Source: Flavobacterium tyrosinilyticum
GTDB lineage: Bacteria; Bacteroidota; Bacteroidia; Flavobacteriales; Flavobacteriaceae
Assembly: GCF_023656565.1 (NCBI RefSeq)
Contig: NZ_JAMOKG010000001.1
Coordinates: 1,505,383 to 1,569,382 of the forward strand
Direction: 5' to 3'
Length of the DNA: 64,000 bases
The notes beneath the pieces are model-generated. The model searched no databases and was not told the DNA's origin. It was given only the letters and a program-made list of their open reading frames with translations. Shown piece by piece: positions 52,707 through 60,826 of this stretch (the stretch's first letter is position 1; the number at the start of each line of letters is the position of its first letter). The position numbers and the translations under genes were made by a program.

Positions 52707-53087
52707 TTATGCTAGATTTTTTTCAACATCAGCTTTATGTTTTCTTAAAATAGCTCTTGTCATGCCTAAATTAGCTTTTGAAGCATCAGCAGCAAGATAG
52801 ATCATGAATTTTTTGTTTGGAGAAATATCGATAATGTGAATTTGATTAGAAAGAGTAATCAAAATATCTTCGATGTCCTGGTTTAGGTTTAGTGCTTTTA
52901 CAGCGCTCAATTTAGCTTTTACAACTTCTAAGTTATAGGCTGCTGCAAGTTCAGGATCAAAACTTGGATCGACAGTTAAATTTCCAAAGCTTAATCCAGA
53001 TTCAATTTCTGTTACTGCTACAGCGATAAAGCCGTTTACGTTGCTTTTCATTTCGTTCAAAAACACGTTTAAAAAATCATTGCTCAT
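52707..53087 (-). CDS. Roadblock/LC7-like protein, copy 1
   Basis: The 126-residue protein appears to have an alpha/beta fold similar to Roadblock/LC7 domains: an N-terminal helix (MSNDFLNVFLNEMKSN), beta strands FIAVAVTEIESGLSFG, a central helix PELAAAYNLEVVKAKLSAVKAL, and strands IHIIDISPNKKFMIYLAAD with a C-terminal helix. Roadblock proteins regulate small GTPases or motors. It lies 35 bases downstream of a second such gene on the same strand. No MglA-type GTPase gene is adjacent. Confidence 0.7.
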   Translation of the reverse strand: MSNDFLNVFLNEMKSNVNGFIAVAVTEIESGLSFGNLTVDPSFDPELAAAYNLEVVKAKLSAVKALNLNQDIEDILITLSNQIHIIDISPNKKFMIYLAADASKANLGMTRAILRKHKADVEKNLA

Positions 53088-53122
53088 AGTTCATTTGGGT
53101 TATTTGTTAATAGAATTTTATG

Positions 53123-53479
53123 TTATTTCAATAGTGAATTTTTGCTTAATTCTGCAGAAACTTCTTCTGTAGAGCGCATCAATAATGCTAGGTTACTTCC
53201 TTCTTTAGAGAAAGCAACGATAAAGTTAGAGCCGCTTATTTTGTTTCCAACAATAACGCCTTCGGCACTTTTTAGATATAATTGTTTTAGAGAGCCTTTT
53301 TCCAAATCAATTAAGAATTTTTCGCTCATAGATAAAATAGCTGCACTCATTGCGGCAATACTGTCGCCGTAATCAAGATTTAAGGAAGTGATAAGTTTTC
53401 CTTTTCCATTTAAAATTAATGCAGCAGTAGATTTTGTGCTGACAAGAAAGTCATTTAGTGTAGTTGTGATTTCATTCAT
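53123..53479 (-). CDS. Roadblock/LC7-like protein, copy 2
   Basis: The 118-residue protein has a Roadblock-like pattern: helix NEITTTLNDFLVST, strands AALILNGKGKLITSLNL, helix GDSIAAMSAAILSMSEKFLIDL, strands LKQLYLKSAEGVIVGNKISGSNFIVAFSK and a final helix ALLMRSTEEVSAEL. It is the first gene of the pair, with a TATATTTG -7 box about 100 bases upstream. The pair sits between the dksA-like gene and lspA, on the opposite strand. Confidence 0.75.
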   Translation of the reverse strand: MNEITTTLNDFLVSTKSTAALILNGKGKLITSLNLDYGDSIAAMSAAILSMSEKFLIDLEKGSLKQLYLKSAEGVIVGNKISGSNFIVAFSKEGSNLALLMRSTEEVSAELSKNSLLK

Positions 53480-53580
53480 GTTTTGTAGGATTTTGGGAGG
53501 AATGTTAAATTCAGTTTGTGTTGGTATTCTTTTTTAAAAATTAATTCAAGTTATCCTAAACAAGTGTTAATTTTTATTAA

Positions 53581-53588
53581 CAAATATA
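53581..53588 (-). promoter_or_regulatory. -7 box upstream of the Roadblock pair
   Basis: The minus strand reads TATATTTG, a full TANNTTTG match, 101 bases before the ATG at 53479. Confidence 0.45.
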
Positions 53589-53659
53589 AATTAAATTATG
53601 TATCATTGTAGAACCAAATCAGTAATAATTTAAATTATTTACTACAAAAAACTTACATT

Positions 53660-53875
53660 ATGGCTAAAGCATTGAAATTCAAAGAAGTAAACTCTGATGT
53701 AGAGCGCAGAATGAAGGAATTTGAAAAACTGCGCGTTAAGTTTAAAGCTGATGTAAAAAAGGGAGAAGCTAAGAAATTGGCGGCCGGAAAAGAAAGCAAG
53801 GGAATATTCAAGTCTATTTCAGAATTTTTCTCCGACAGCCCAAAAACGCCAGCAAAAGCTGCTGTAAAGAAGTAA
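53660..53875 (+). CDS. Small lysine-rich hypothetical protein
   Basis: The 71-residue protein is strongly basic: MAKALKFKEVNSDVERRMKEFEKLRVKFKADVKKG, then a short hydrophobic patch IFKSISEFF and a TPAKAAVKK tail reminiscent of histone H1-like proteins. The N-terminal half is likely helical. It is divergent from the Roadblock genes and has its own terminator, which supports expression. DNA or RNA binding is a guess from charge only. Confidence 0.65.
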   Translation: MAKALKFKEVNSDVERRMKEFEKLRVKFKADVKKGEAKKLAAGKESKGIFKSISEFFSDSPKTPAKAAVKK

Positions 53876-53930
53876 ACTTTACTAGGTTTAGATTAGCAGA
53901 TAAACTTGTTTAGTTTGTTAGAAAAGAATT

Positions 53931-53957
53931 AACGCTCCTTTAGGAGCGTTTTTTTTG
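53931..53957 (+). terminator. Terminator of the small lysine-rich gene
   Basis: AACGCTCCT (53931-53939) pairs with AGGAGCGTT (53942-53950), followed by T6. Confidence 0.82.
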
Positions 53958-53967
53958 ATTAAATTGC

Positions 53968-53975
53968 TATTTTTG
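53968..53975 (+). promoter_or_regulatory. -7 box of lspA
   Basis: TATTTTTG matches TANNTTTG 19 bases before the ATG. The terminator T run just upstream occupies the -33 region. Confidence 0.5.
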
Positions 53976-53994
53976 CCCATCAAAAAATAATAAA

Positions 53995-54591
53995 ATGTCA
54001 TTACGAAAAGCGTATTTCCTTATATTCTTAGTTTTAATTGTTGATCAGCTTTCTAAAATTTATGTCAAAACAAATTTCGTTTTAGGCGAAGAATTTATAA
54101 TTGCTGATTGGTTTAGAATTCATTTCATAGAAAATGAAGGAATGGCTTGGGGAACAAAAATTCCTGGAGAGTACGGAAAATTAATTTTGACCGTATTTAG
54201 AATCTTTGCAGTTGTTGGAATTGGCTGGTGGCTTTCTGATTCAGTAAAAAAGCGTCATTCAAATTATTTAATAGCAGCTATTGCATTAATCTTTGCTGGA
54301 GCAGCAGGAAATATTATTGATTCAGTTTTCTACGGGGTTATTTTTGATGATAGCACACATAACTTAGCGACTATTTTTTCTCCAGTTCCATACGGAACAT
54401 GGTTTCATGGTTTAGTTGTCGATATGTTTTATTTTCCTATTTGGGAAGGAGAACTTCCAAGTTGGCTTCCAATATTTGGCGGAAAACATTTTGCTTTCTT
54501 TAATGCGATTTTTAATGTAGCCGATGTTGCAATTTCTACAGGTGTAGGTATACTTTTGGTTTTCAATAAAAGAGCGTTTCCAAAACACTAA
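53995..54591 (+). CDS. lspA: Lipoprotein signal peptidase (signal peptidase II)
   Basis: The 198-residue aspartyl protease removes signal peptides from prolipoproteins in the inner membrane. Motifs: LIVDQLSKIYVK, ENEGMAWG (NxGxAF type), GAAGNIIDSVFYG with the first catalytic Asp, and FNAIFNVADVAIS with the second. Four membrane helices fit the family. It is slightly longer than the usual 160-170 residues due to an insert before the second Asp, as in Bacteroidetes. It serves the many lipoproteins encoded in this window. Confidence 0.95.
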   Translation: MSLRKAYFLIFLVLIVDQLSKIYVKTNFVLGEEFIIADWFRIHFIENEGMAWGTKIPGEYGKLILTVFRIFAVVGIGWWLSDSVKKRHSNYLIAAIALIFAGAAGNIIDSVFYGVIFDDSTHNLATIFSPVPYGTWFHGLVVDMFYFPIWEGELPSWLPIFGGKHFAFFNAIFNVADVAISTGVGILLVFNKRAFPKH

Positions 54592-54613
54592 TTATTTTTA
54601 AAAATACAATATA

Positions 54614-54677
54614 AAAAATTCCAAATTCCAATTTTTGTTTGCAATTAGTGCTTCAAAAATTGGAATTTGGAATTTTT
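54614..54677. terminator. 23-bp perfect palindrome after lspA
   Basis: The arms 54614-54636 and 54655-54677 are exact complements (AAAAATTCCAAATTCC at the start), with an 18-base loop and A/T flanks. It belongs to the TTCCAAATTCC family found at 30390 and 41741. Confidence 0.75.
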
Positions 54678-54733
54678 CATTATTGGGATTTAATATTTAA
54701 TTGTGCTATTTTTACAATATTAAAACCAAACTT

Positions 54734-57700
54734 ATGCAAAGTCCGTCTTTTTCCATTTATGATGCTTCTGCGGGATCAGGAAAGACGTATACTTTGGTAA
54801 AAGAATATTTAAAGATTATTCTTTCTTCTCCAAAAAACGATGCGTATCGAAATATTTTAGCCATTACTTTTACCAACAAAGCGGTTCATGAAATGAAAAG
54901 CCGTATTGTTGGAAATCTATCTGAATTTGCAAAAGACGACCCGTCTCCAAAAGCCGCCGATTTGATGGAGGATTTATCGCGTGATACTGGACTTTCGATT
55001 ATTAAAATTAAAACCAAATCGCAGCAAATCATTAAGCACTTAATTCATAATTATGCTGCTTTTGATATTTCTACAATTGATAAATTTACCCATAAAGTTA
55101 TTCGTGCTTTTGCACATGATTTGAATCTTCCGATGACTTTTGAAGTTACTTTGGATACCGAAAATTTATTGGTTGAAGCTGTTGATGCAATTATTGCACA
55201 AGCAGGAGAAGACGAAACATTGACCAAACTGCTCATCGATTTTACAATGGAAAAAACCGATGACGACAAAAGTTGGGACGTTTCTCGTGAAATTCTGGAA
55301 ACCGGAAGATTGGTTTTGAATGAAAACAATCGAAATGAAATTCTTCATTTTCAAGATAAAACTATTGAAGAGTTTGTTGAGATTAAAAAGAAGATGCAAG
55401 GGCTTTGTAAAGATCTGGAAGATGTAAATGAAGGTCTTGCAACGAAAGCAATAGAATTGATTGATAAAAACGGAATTGATCCAAAATCTTTTTCAAGAGG
55501 AACTTTTCCAAATCATTTGCAAAGTATTCGAGATGGAAAATTCAATCCAAAAAATAAGACCTTTCATGAGCTTGATGATATTGCGATTAACAAAACGGCA
55601 AAAGACCGAGCATTAATTGAAAATATTATTCCAGAATTGCTTCAAATATTAAAAGAGGTTTATCAAAACTTTGAAAAAAGAGATTTTTACAAAGCTTTTT
55701 TAAAAAATATAACACCACTTTCTTTGCTGAATACTGTGAGTAATGAACTTGCAAAAATTCAGTCAGAACAAAATATCTTATCGATTTCAGAATTCAATGC
55801 AATCATTCATCGCGAAATTCAGAATCAGCCAGCACCTTTTATTTACGAACGTTTGGGTGAGCGCTATCGTAATTTTTTTATCGATGAATTTCAAGATACT
55901 TCAGAAATGCAATGGCAGAACTTGATTCCGCTTATTGATAATTCGCTTTCTGGTCTAGATGATTTTGGTAATAAAGGAACTTTGATGATTGTTGGGGATC
56001 CGAAACAGTCTATTTATCGCTGGCGCGGAGGAAAAGCAGAGCAATTTATCGAATTAAGTAAAGAAGAGGTCGCTTTTTTTCATCATGAAAAAATAGTGAA
56101 GCATTTAGATACCAACTATAGAAGCTATAGTGAAGTTATTGAATTCAATAATGCTTTCTTTAAATTGATTTCGGCTGAATTTACAAATGAAGATTATAAG
56201 GATTTGTATGAAAATCACAGTTTTCAAAATACCAATTCAAAGAAAGGCGGTTATGTAAACATTTCTTTTCTTCCGATTGCTGAGAAAAATGAATCTGTAG
56301 AGGAAGAAGAGGTTGTAGAGAAATCTGACTTGTATGTTTTAGCGACTTTAAATACAATTCGAGAAGTAGTTAAACAAGGTTTTGAATATAAAGATATTGT
56401 AATTCTGACCAGAAAAAGAGATCAAGGAATTGCGGTCGCAAATTATTTGACAGAACAAGGTGTTCCGCTTCTTTCTTCAGAGACATTGATGATTCAAAAT
56501 GCATCAGAAGTTCGTTTGATAATTCATCTTTTGAGATATTTAAACAATAGTGCTGATTTAGAGTCGAAAGCCAACTTTTTGCATTTTCTTTCTTCAACAA
56601 AAGATTTGTCAATGCCTGTTCATGATTTTATCGCATTGGGAATGAGTCAAAGATTTGAAAAAGAATTTGAAGAATGGCTTGTGACTTTTGATGTTTCTTT
56701 TTCGTTTGAAGATGTGCGAAAGAAATCTTTGTATGAAGCGGTAGAAATCATCATTTCTAAATTTATTCTTCCGTCTGAAGGAAATGCTTATGTGCAGTTT
56801 TTTCTAGATATTGTTTTGGAAAGAGATATTCGAAATCAATCTGGAGTTGCAGACTTTTTGATTTTCTGGGATAAAAATTCCGAGAAATTTAGTGTCCCGT
56901 CTCCAGAAGGAAATAATGCGGTTCGTATTATGACCATTCATAAATCTAAAGGATTAGAGTTTCCAGTTGTAATTATGCCTTTTGCGGATGAAGATTATAA
57001 TAGAAAACCAAAAGATAAGTTGTGGCTAGATACAGAGGAGATCGATTTGGGAGTTCCAAAAGCTTTGGTTGATAATAGCAGTGCTGTTGAGGGATTTGGC
57101 GAAAGCGCTTCGGCAGTTTTCAATTTGAAAAAACAAGAAGAGCTTTTAGATAATATAAATGTGCTATATGTTGCGCTAACTCGTGCTGAAGAACAGTTGT
57201 ATGTAATTTCTCAATCGTTAAAAGCTAAAAGCGATGGCGAATATCCGAATAATATGGCTTCTTTTTTTATTAAATTCTTAATCAATGAAGGGGTTTATGA
57301 AGAAGAAAAATTGAATTACGAGTTTGGAAATAAAACCAGATTGTCAAAAAATACAAAAACGGTAGATACAGTCAAGTCGATTCCTATTGTGAGAGAGGTT
57401 TTAAATCCGAAAAATATTAAAATCGCGCAACGAGAAGCTTTGATGTGGGGGACGCATCAGCAGGAAGCTATTTCATATGGAAACATTGTTCACGAGATTC
57501 TGGCTTATGTGAAAGATAAATCAGATGTTGATTTGGCCGTAACAAAATCTGTCGAGAATGGTTTGATAACGTATGACCAAGTAGATCAGGTTTTGAAAAC
57601 TCTAAAAGAAATTGTAAATCACCCCGAATTGAATATTTGTTTTGATGGAAAAGATAGGGTTCTGAATGAACAGACTATTGTGCAGAAAGAAGGAAGGGTT

Positions 57701-57892
57701 TTAAAGCCAGATAGGGTTGTGTTTTTAGAAAATAAACAAGCTTATTTGTTGGATTATAAAACTGGAGCTGTTAATGCAAAATACCAGCAGCAAATTCAGG
57801 AGTATCAGGATGCAATTGAAGATTTAGGATACACGGTTCTAAAAAAGGCATTAGTGTATATAGGAACGGAAATTGAAGTGGTAAATTTGTGA
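54734..57892 (+). CDS. AddA-like helicase-nuclease (UvrD-type helicase with PD-(D/E)XK domain)
   Basis: The 1052-residue protein has Walker A YDASAGSGKTYTLVKEYL at the N-terminus, AITFTNKAVHEMKSR (motif Ia), FIDEFQDTSEMQW (Walker B), VGDPKQSIYRWRGG, MTIHKSKGLEFPVVIMPFADED and VALTRAEEQLYV (helicase motifs V-VI). The C-terminal nuclease has VLKPDRVVFLENKQAYLLDYKTGAV. It should resect double-strand breaks with the AddB-like partner encoded at 60827-63589. TTG at 54701 is not used; MQSPSFSIYDASAGSGKT starts at 54734. Confidence 0.9.
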   Translation: MQSPSFSIYDASAGSGKTYTLVKEYLKIILSSPKNDAYRNILAITFTNKAVHEMKSRIVGNLSEFAKDDPSPKAADLMEDLSRDTGLSIIKIKTKSQQIIKHLIHNYAAFDISTIDKFTHKVIRAFAHDLNLPMTFEVTLDTENLLVEAVDAIIAQAGEDETLTKLLIDFTMEKTDDDKSWDVSREILETGRLVLNENNRNEILHFQDKTIEEFVEIKKKMQGLCKDLEDVNEGLATKAIELIDKNGIDPKSFSRGTFPNHLQSIRDGKFNPKNKTFHELDDIAINKTAKDRALIENIIPELLQILKEVYQNFEKRDFYKAFLKNITPLSLLNTVSNELAKIQSEQNILSISEFNAIIHREIQNQPAPFIYERLGERYRNFFIDEFQDTSEMQWQNLIPLIDNSLSGLDDFGNKGTLMIVGDPKQSIYRWRGGKAEQFIELSKEEVAFFHHEKIVKHLDTNYRSYSEVIEFNNAFFKLISAEFTNEDYKDLYENHSFQNTNSKKGGYVNISFLPIAEKNESVEEEEVVEKSDLYVLATLNTIREVVKQGFEYKDIVILTRKRDQGIAVANYLTEQGVPLLSSETLMIQNASEVRLIIHLLRYLNNSADLESKANFLHFLSSTKDLSMPVHDFIALGMSQRFEKEFEEWLVTFDVSFSFEDVRKKSLYEAVEIIISKFILPSEGNAYVQFFLDIVLERDIRNQSGVADFLIFWDKNSEKFSVPSPEGNNAVRIMTIHKSKGLEFPVVIMPFADEDYNRKPKDKLWLDTEEIDLGVPKALVDNSSAVEGFGESASAVFNLKKQEELLDNINVLYVALTRAEEQLYVISQSLKAKSDGEYPNNMASFFIKFLINEGVYEEEKLNYEFGNKTRLSKNTKTVDTVKSIPIVREVLNPKNIKIAQREALMWGTHQQEAISYGNIVHEILAYVKDKSDVDLAVTKSVENGLITYDQVDQVLKTLKEIVNHPELNICFDGKDRVLNEQTIVQKEGRVLKPDRVVFLENKQAYLLDYKTGAVNAKYQQQIQEYQDAIEDLGYTVLKKALVYIGTEIEVVNL

Positions 57893-57927
57893 AAAAATTA
57901 ATCAGATGTTAAAGAAAAACGAAGCTT

Positions 57928-57935
57928 TATTTTTG
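57928..57935 (+). promoter_or_regulatory. -7 box of kbl
   Basis: TATTTTTG matches TANNTTTG 38 bases before the ATG; no TTG at -33 spacing. Confidence 0.45.
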
Positions 57936-57973
57936 TTAAGCTGTTAATTTTTAACGTTTTAAATAAATAAAAA

Positions 57974-59167
57974 ATGTACGGTAAAATAAAAGAACATCTG
58001 CAAAAGGAATTGCAGACAATTGAGGAAAATGGAATTTTTAAAAAGGAACGTATTATTACGTCTCCTCAAGGTGCAGAAATCAAAATTTCGACAGGTGAAA
58101 CAGTATTGAACTTTTGTGCTAATAATTATTTAGGGCTTTCGTCTCATCCAGAAGTTGTACAGGCTGCTAAAGATGCAATGGATACGCATGGTTTCGGAAT
58201 GTCTTCTGTTCGTTTCATTTGTGGAACACAAGATATTCATAAAACATTAGAGAAAAAAATTGCTGATTTTTATGGTACAGAAGATACCATATTGTATGCG
58301 GCAGCCTTTGATGCAAATGGAGGGGTGTTCGAGCCTTTATTAGGGGAAAATGACGCAATTATTTCAGACAGCTTAAATCACGCTTCTATTATAGATGGTG
58401 TTCGTTTGTGTAAAGCAGCTCGTTATCGTTATGAAAATAATAACATGGAAGATTTGGAGCAGCAATTAATAAAAGCAAATGAAGCGGGAGCTCGTTTTAA
58501 ATTAATTGTTACTGATGGAGTTTTCTCTATGGATGGTCTTGTAGCGCCACTAGATAAAATCTGTGACCTTGCGGATAAATATGACGCAATGGTTATGGTA
58601 GATGAATGTCACGCGGCTGGTTTTATTGGAGCAACAGGAAAAGGAACTCTTGAAGCAAAAGGGGTAATGGGAAGAGTAGATATTATTACGGGAACTTTGG
58701 GTAAAGCCTTAGGAGGTGCCATGGGAGGATATACTACTGCGAAAAAAGAAATAATCGAATTATTGCGTCAGAGATCTAGGCCTTATTTGTTTTCAAATTC
58801 ATTGGCACCTGCAATTGTTGGGGCTTCAATTAAAGTGTTTGAATTATTAGAAAAAGACACAACACTTCGTGATAAACTAGAATGGAATACCAACTATTTT
58901 AAAGAAGGTATGAAAAAAGCAGGTTTTGATATTATTGATGGAGATTCTGCAATTGTTCCAGTTATGTTGTATGATGCAAAATTATCTCAGACGATGGCAA
59001 ATGAACTTTTGAAACAAGGAATTTATGTAATTGGATTTTTCTTTCCAGTGGTTCCAAAAGATAAGGCTAGAATACGAGTACAGCTATCTGCGGCGCACGA
59101 AAAAGAGCACCTTGATAAAGCTATAAATGCCTTCACAGTTGTCGGTAAAATGTTAAAAGTTATATAA
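57974..59167 (+). CDS. kbl: Glycine C-acetyltransferase (2-amino-3-ketobutyrate CoA ligase)
   Basis: The 397-residue PLP enzyme joins glycine and acetyl-CoA, or runs in reverse in threonine breakdown. [59 protein letters not shown] is the class II N-terminus, [20 protein letters not shown] holds the Asp, and [18 protein letters not shown] the PLP Lys. No tdh gene is adjacent. The enzyme could also be related to serine palmitoyltransferase-like members, but the sequence is most like Kbl. Confidence 0.92.
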   Translation: MYGKIKEHLQKELQTIEENGIFKKERIITSPQGAEIKISTGETVLNFCANNYLGLSSHPEVVQAAKDAMDTHGFGMSSVRFICGTQDIHKTLEKKIADFYGTEDTILYAAAFDANGGVFEPLLGENDAIISDSLNHASIIDGVRLCKAARYRYENNNMEDLEQQLIKANEAGARFKLIVTDGVFSMDGLVAPLDKICDLADKYDAMVMVDECHAAGFIGATGKGTLEAKGVMGRVDIITGTLGKALGGAMGGYTTAKKEIIELLRQRSRPYLFSNSLAPAIVGASIKVFELLEKDTTLRDKLEWNTNYFKEGMKKAGFDIIDGDSAIVPVMLYDAKLSQTMANELLKQGIYVIGFFFPVVPKDKARIRVQLSAAHEKEHLDKAINAFTVVGKMLKVI

Positions 59168-59213
59168 TTACCACTTTGGTTAAATTTTTGTAGGTTTTTT
59201 TTAACATTTCATT

Positions 59214-59243
59214 TTGTATTTAAAAAATTTGGTGTTACTTTTG
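59214..59243 (+). promoter_or_regulatory. Consensus promoter of the OmpA gene
   Basis: TTG (59214-59216) and TACTTTTG (59236-59243) are separated by exactly 19 bases, a complete -33/-7 match, 37 bases before the ATG. Confidence 0.75.
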
Positions 59244-59280
59244 CTTGTAATTAACTAAATTGTAATTAAAAAAATTAAGT

Positions 59281-60762
59281 ATGAAACATCTTAACAAACT
59301 TTTAGTTGCTGTATTGATGGCGATGGGTTTAAGTTCTCACGCGCAAGACAGTAACAATCCATGGGCGATCTCTTTCGGGGTTAATGCTGTGGATACTAGA
59401 ACAAGTTCAGGAGGTGGTAGTGGTTTCTTTGACCAACACTTCTCTCAGCCATTCGCTGTAAAAGACAACTGGAATATTCTTCCTTCTCTATCTTACATTG
59501 GAGTAAATAGATATGTAGGACATGGTTTCTCAGTTGGTTTACAAGGGTCTGTAAACAAAATTGATAAAGCTGTTTATTTTAGACCAACTGCTCCAGGTCA
59601 TGATGGAAGAGGTAACGTTGTAACTAATCCTGGTGACTTAATGTACTACGGAATTGATGCTACTATCAAATACAGCTTCCAAGAATTAATCAAATCTAAA
59701 GTGGTTGATCCTTCGTTATCTATTGGTGGAGGTTATACTTTCTTAGGGGATGACAGTTTCGGAACTGTTAACCCAGGTGCTGGAATCACTTTCTGGTTTA
59801 CAGATGCTATTGGTCTTGAGCTTGCTACAAGATACAAATGGGCTGTTGCTTCAGGTTCAGGAGATAATCCTGGAAGAAATGACTACAATGGAGAAATTGA
59901 TACTCCATCTCACTTCCAACACACTGCAGGTTTAATTTTCAAATTCGGAGGTAAAGATACTGACGGAGACGGAATCTATGACAAAGACGATGCTTGTCCA
60001 GATGTTGCTGGTTTAAAACAATTCAACGGATGTCCTGATACTGACGGTGACGGAATCGTTGATGCTTCTGATGCTTGTCCAGATGTATTTGGTTTAGCTG
60101 CATTAAACGGATGTCCTGATACAGACGGAGACGGAATTGCTGATAAAGATGATGCTTGTCCAGATGTTGCTGGTTTAGCTGCTTTAAAAGGTTGTCCTGA
60201 TACTGATGGAGACGGAATCGCTGATAAAGATGACAAATGTCCTACAGTTGCTGGTCCTAAAGAAAACGGTGGTTGCCCATTCTTAGATGCTGATAAAGAC
60301 GGTGTAGCTGATAAAGATGACGATTGTCCTACAGTTGCTGGTCCAGCTAGTAACAGAGGATGTCCAGAAGTAACTTCTGAGGCGTTAGAAGATCTTAAAG
60401 TTCAAGCTAGAGCGGTATACTTCAACTCAGGAAAAGCTACTTTCAAAACTGGAGATAAAGAAACTCAAGCTAGATTAGATGCTATTAAAGAAATCCTTAA
60501 AAACTATCCAAACGCGAAATTCTCTATTGAAGGACACACAGATAGTACAGGTTCTGCTAAAATCAACCAAAAACTTTCTGAAGACAGAGCTAAAGCTGTG
60601 TTAGATGCATTAGTTCAAAGAGGTGTTAACCCAGAGAACTTAGAGTCTAAAGGATTTGGATCTAGCCAACCAGTTGCAAGTAACAAAACTGCTGCAGGTA
60701 AAGCACAAAACAGAAGAACTGAAATTAGACACATTGGTTCTAAATACCAAGGTAAACTATAA
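59281..60762 (+). CDS. OmpA-family outer-membrane protein with thrombospondin type-3 repeats
   Basis: The 493-residue protein has a signal peptide (to SSHAQD), a beta-barrel of about 200 residues, five calcium-binding TSP3-like repeats (DTDGDGIxDxxDxCPDVxGL, residues about 226-365) and an OmpA peptidoglycan-binding domain ([85 protein letters not shown]). It anchors the outer membrane to the wall. Codon use looks optimised and the promoter is consensus, so it is likely abundant. Confidence 0.93.
   Translation: MKHLNKLLVAVLMAMGLSSHAQDSNNPWAISFGVNAVDTRTSSGGGSGFFDQHFSQPFAVKDNWNILPSLSYIGVNRYVGHGFSVGLQGSVNKIDKAVYFRPTAPGHDGRGNVVTNPGDLMYYGIDATIKYSFQELIKSKVVDPSLSIGGGYTFLGDDSFGTVNPGAGITFWFTDAIGLELATRYKWAVASGSGDNPGRNDYNGEIDTPSHFQHTAGLIFKFGGKDTDGDGIYDKDDACPDVAGLKQFNGCPDTDGDGIVDASDACPDVFGLAALNGCPDTDGDGIADKDDACPDVAGLAALKGCPDTDGDGIADKDDKCPTVAGPKENGGCPFLDADKDGVADKDDDCPTVAGPASNRGCPEVTSEALEDLKVQARAVYFNSGKATFKTGDKETQARLDAIKEILKNYPNAKFSIEGHTDSTGSAKINQKLSEDRAKAVLDALVQRGVNPENLESKGFGSSQPVASNKTAAGKAQNRRTEIRHIGSKYQGKL
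59956..60370 (+). repeat. Tandem TSP3 coding repeats in the OmpA gene
   Basis: Five units of about 81-84 bases encode DTDGDG and CPDVAG steps; DNA identity between units is high, which could allow unit gain or loss. Confidence 0.75.
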
Positions 60763-60783
60763 TTAGTTTTCTAAATAAAACAG

Positions 60784-60813
60784 GAAAAGCCATTCTTAAT
60801 TGAATGGCTTTTT
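60784..60813 (+). terminator. Terminator of the OmpA gene
   Basis: AAAAGCCATTC pairs with GAATGGCTTTT around a TTAATT loop, with a T run. Confidence 0.82.
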
Positions 60814-60826
60814 TTATTTTTATCCT

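Noticed and set aside
54701..54733. TTG start for the AddA-like gene
   Set aside because: The added eleven residues are not family-like; MQSPSFSIYDASAGSGKT begins at a proper ATG.
59976..60236. 86-aa minus-strand open frame rich in Ser/Pro
   Set aside because: It is the antisense shadow of the TSP3 repeats in the OmpA gene.
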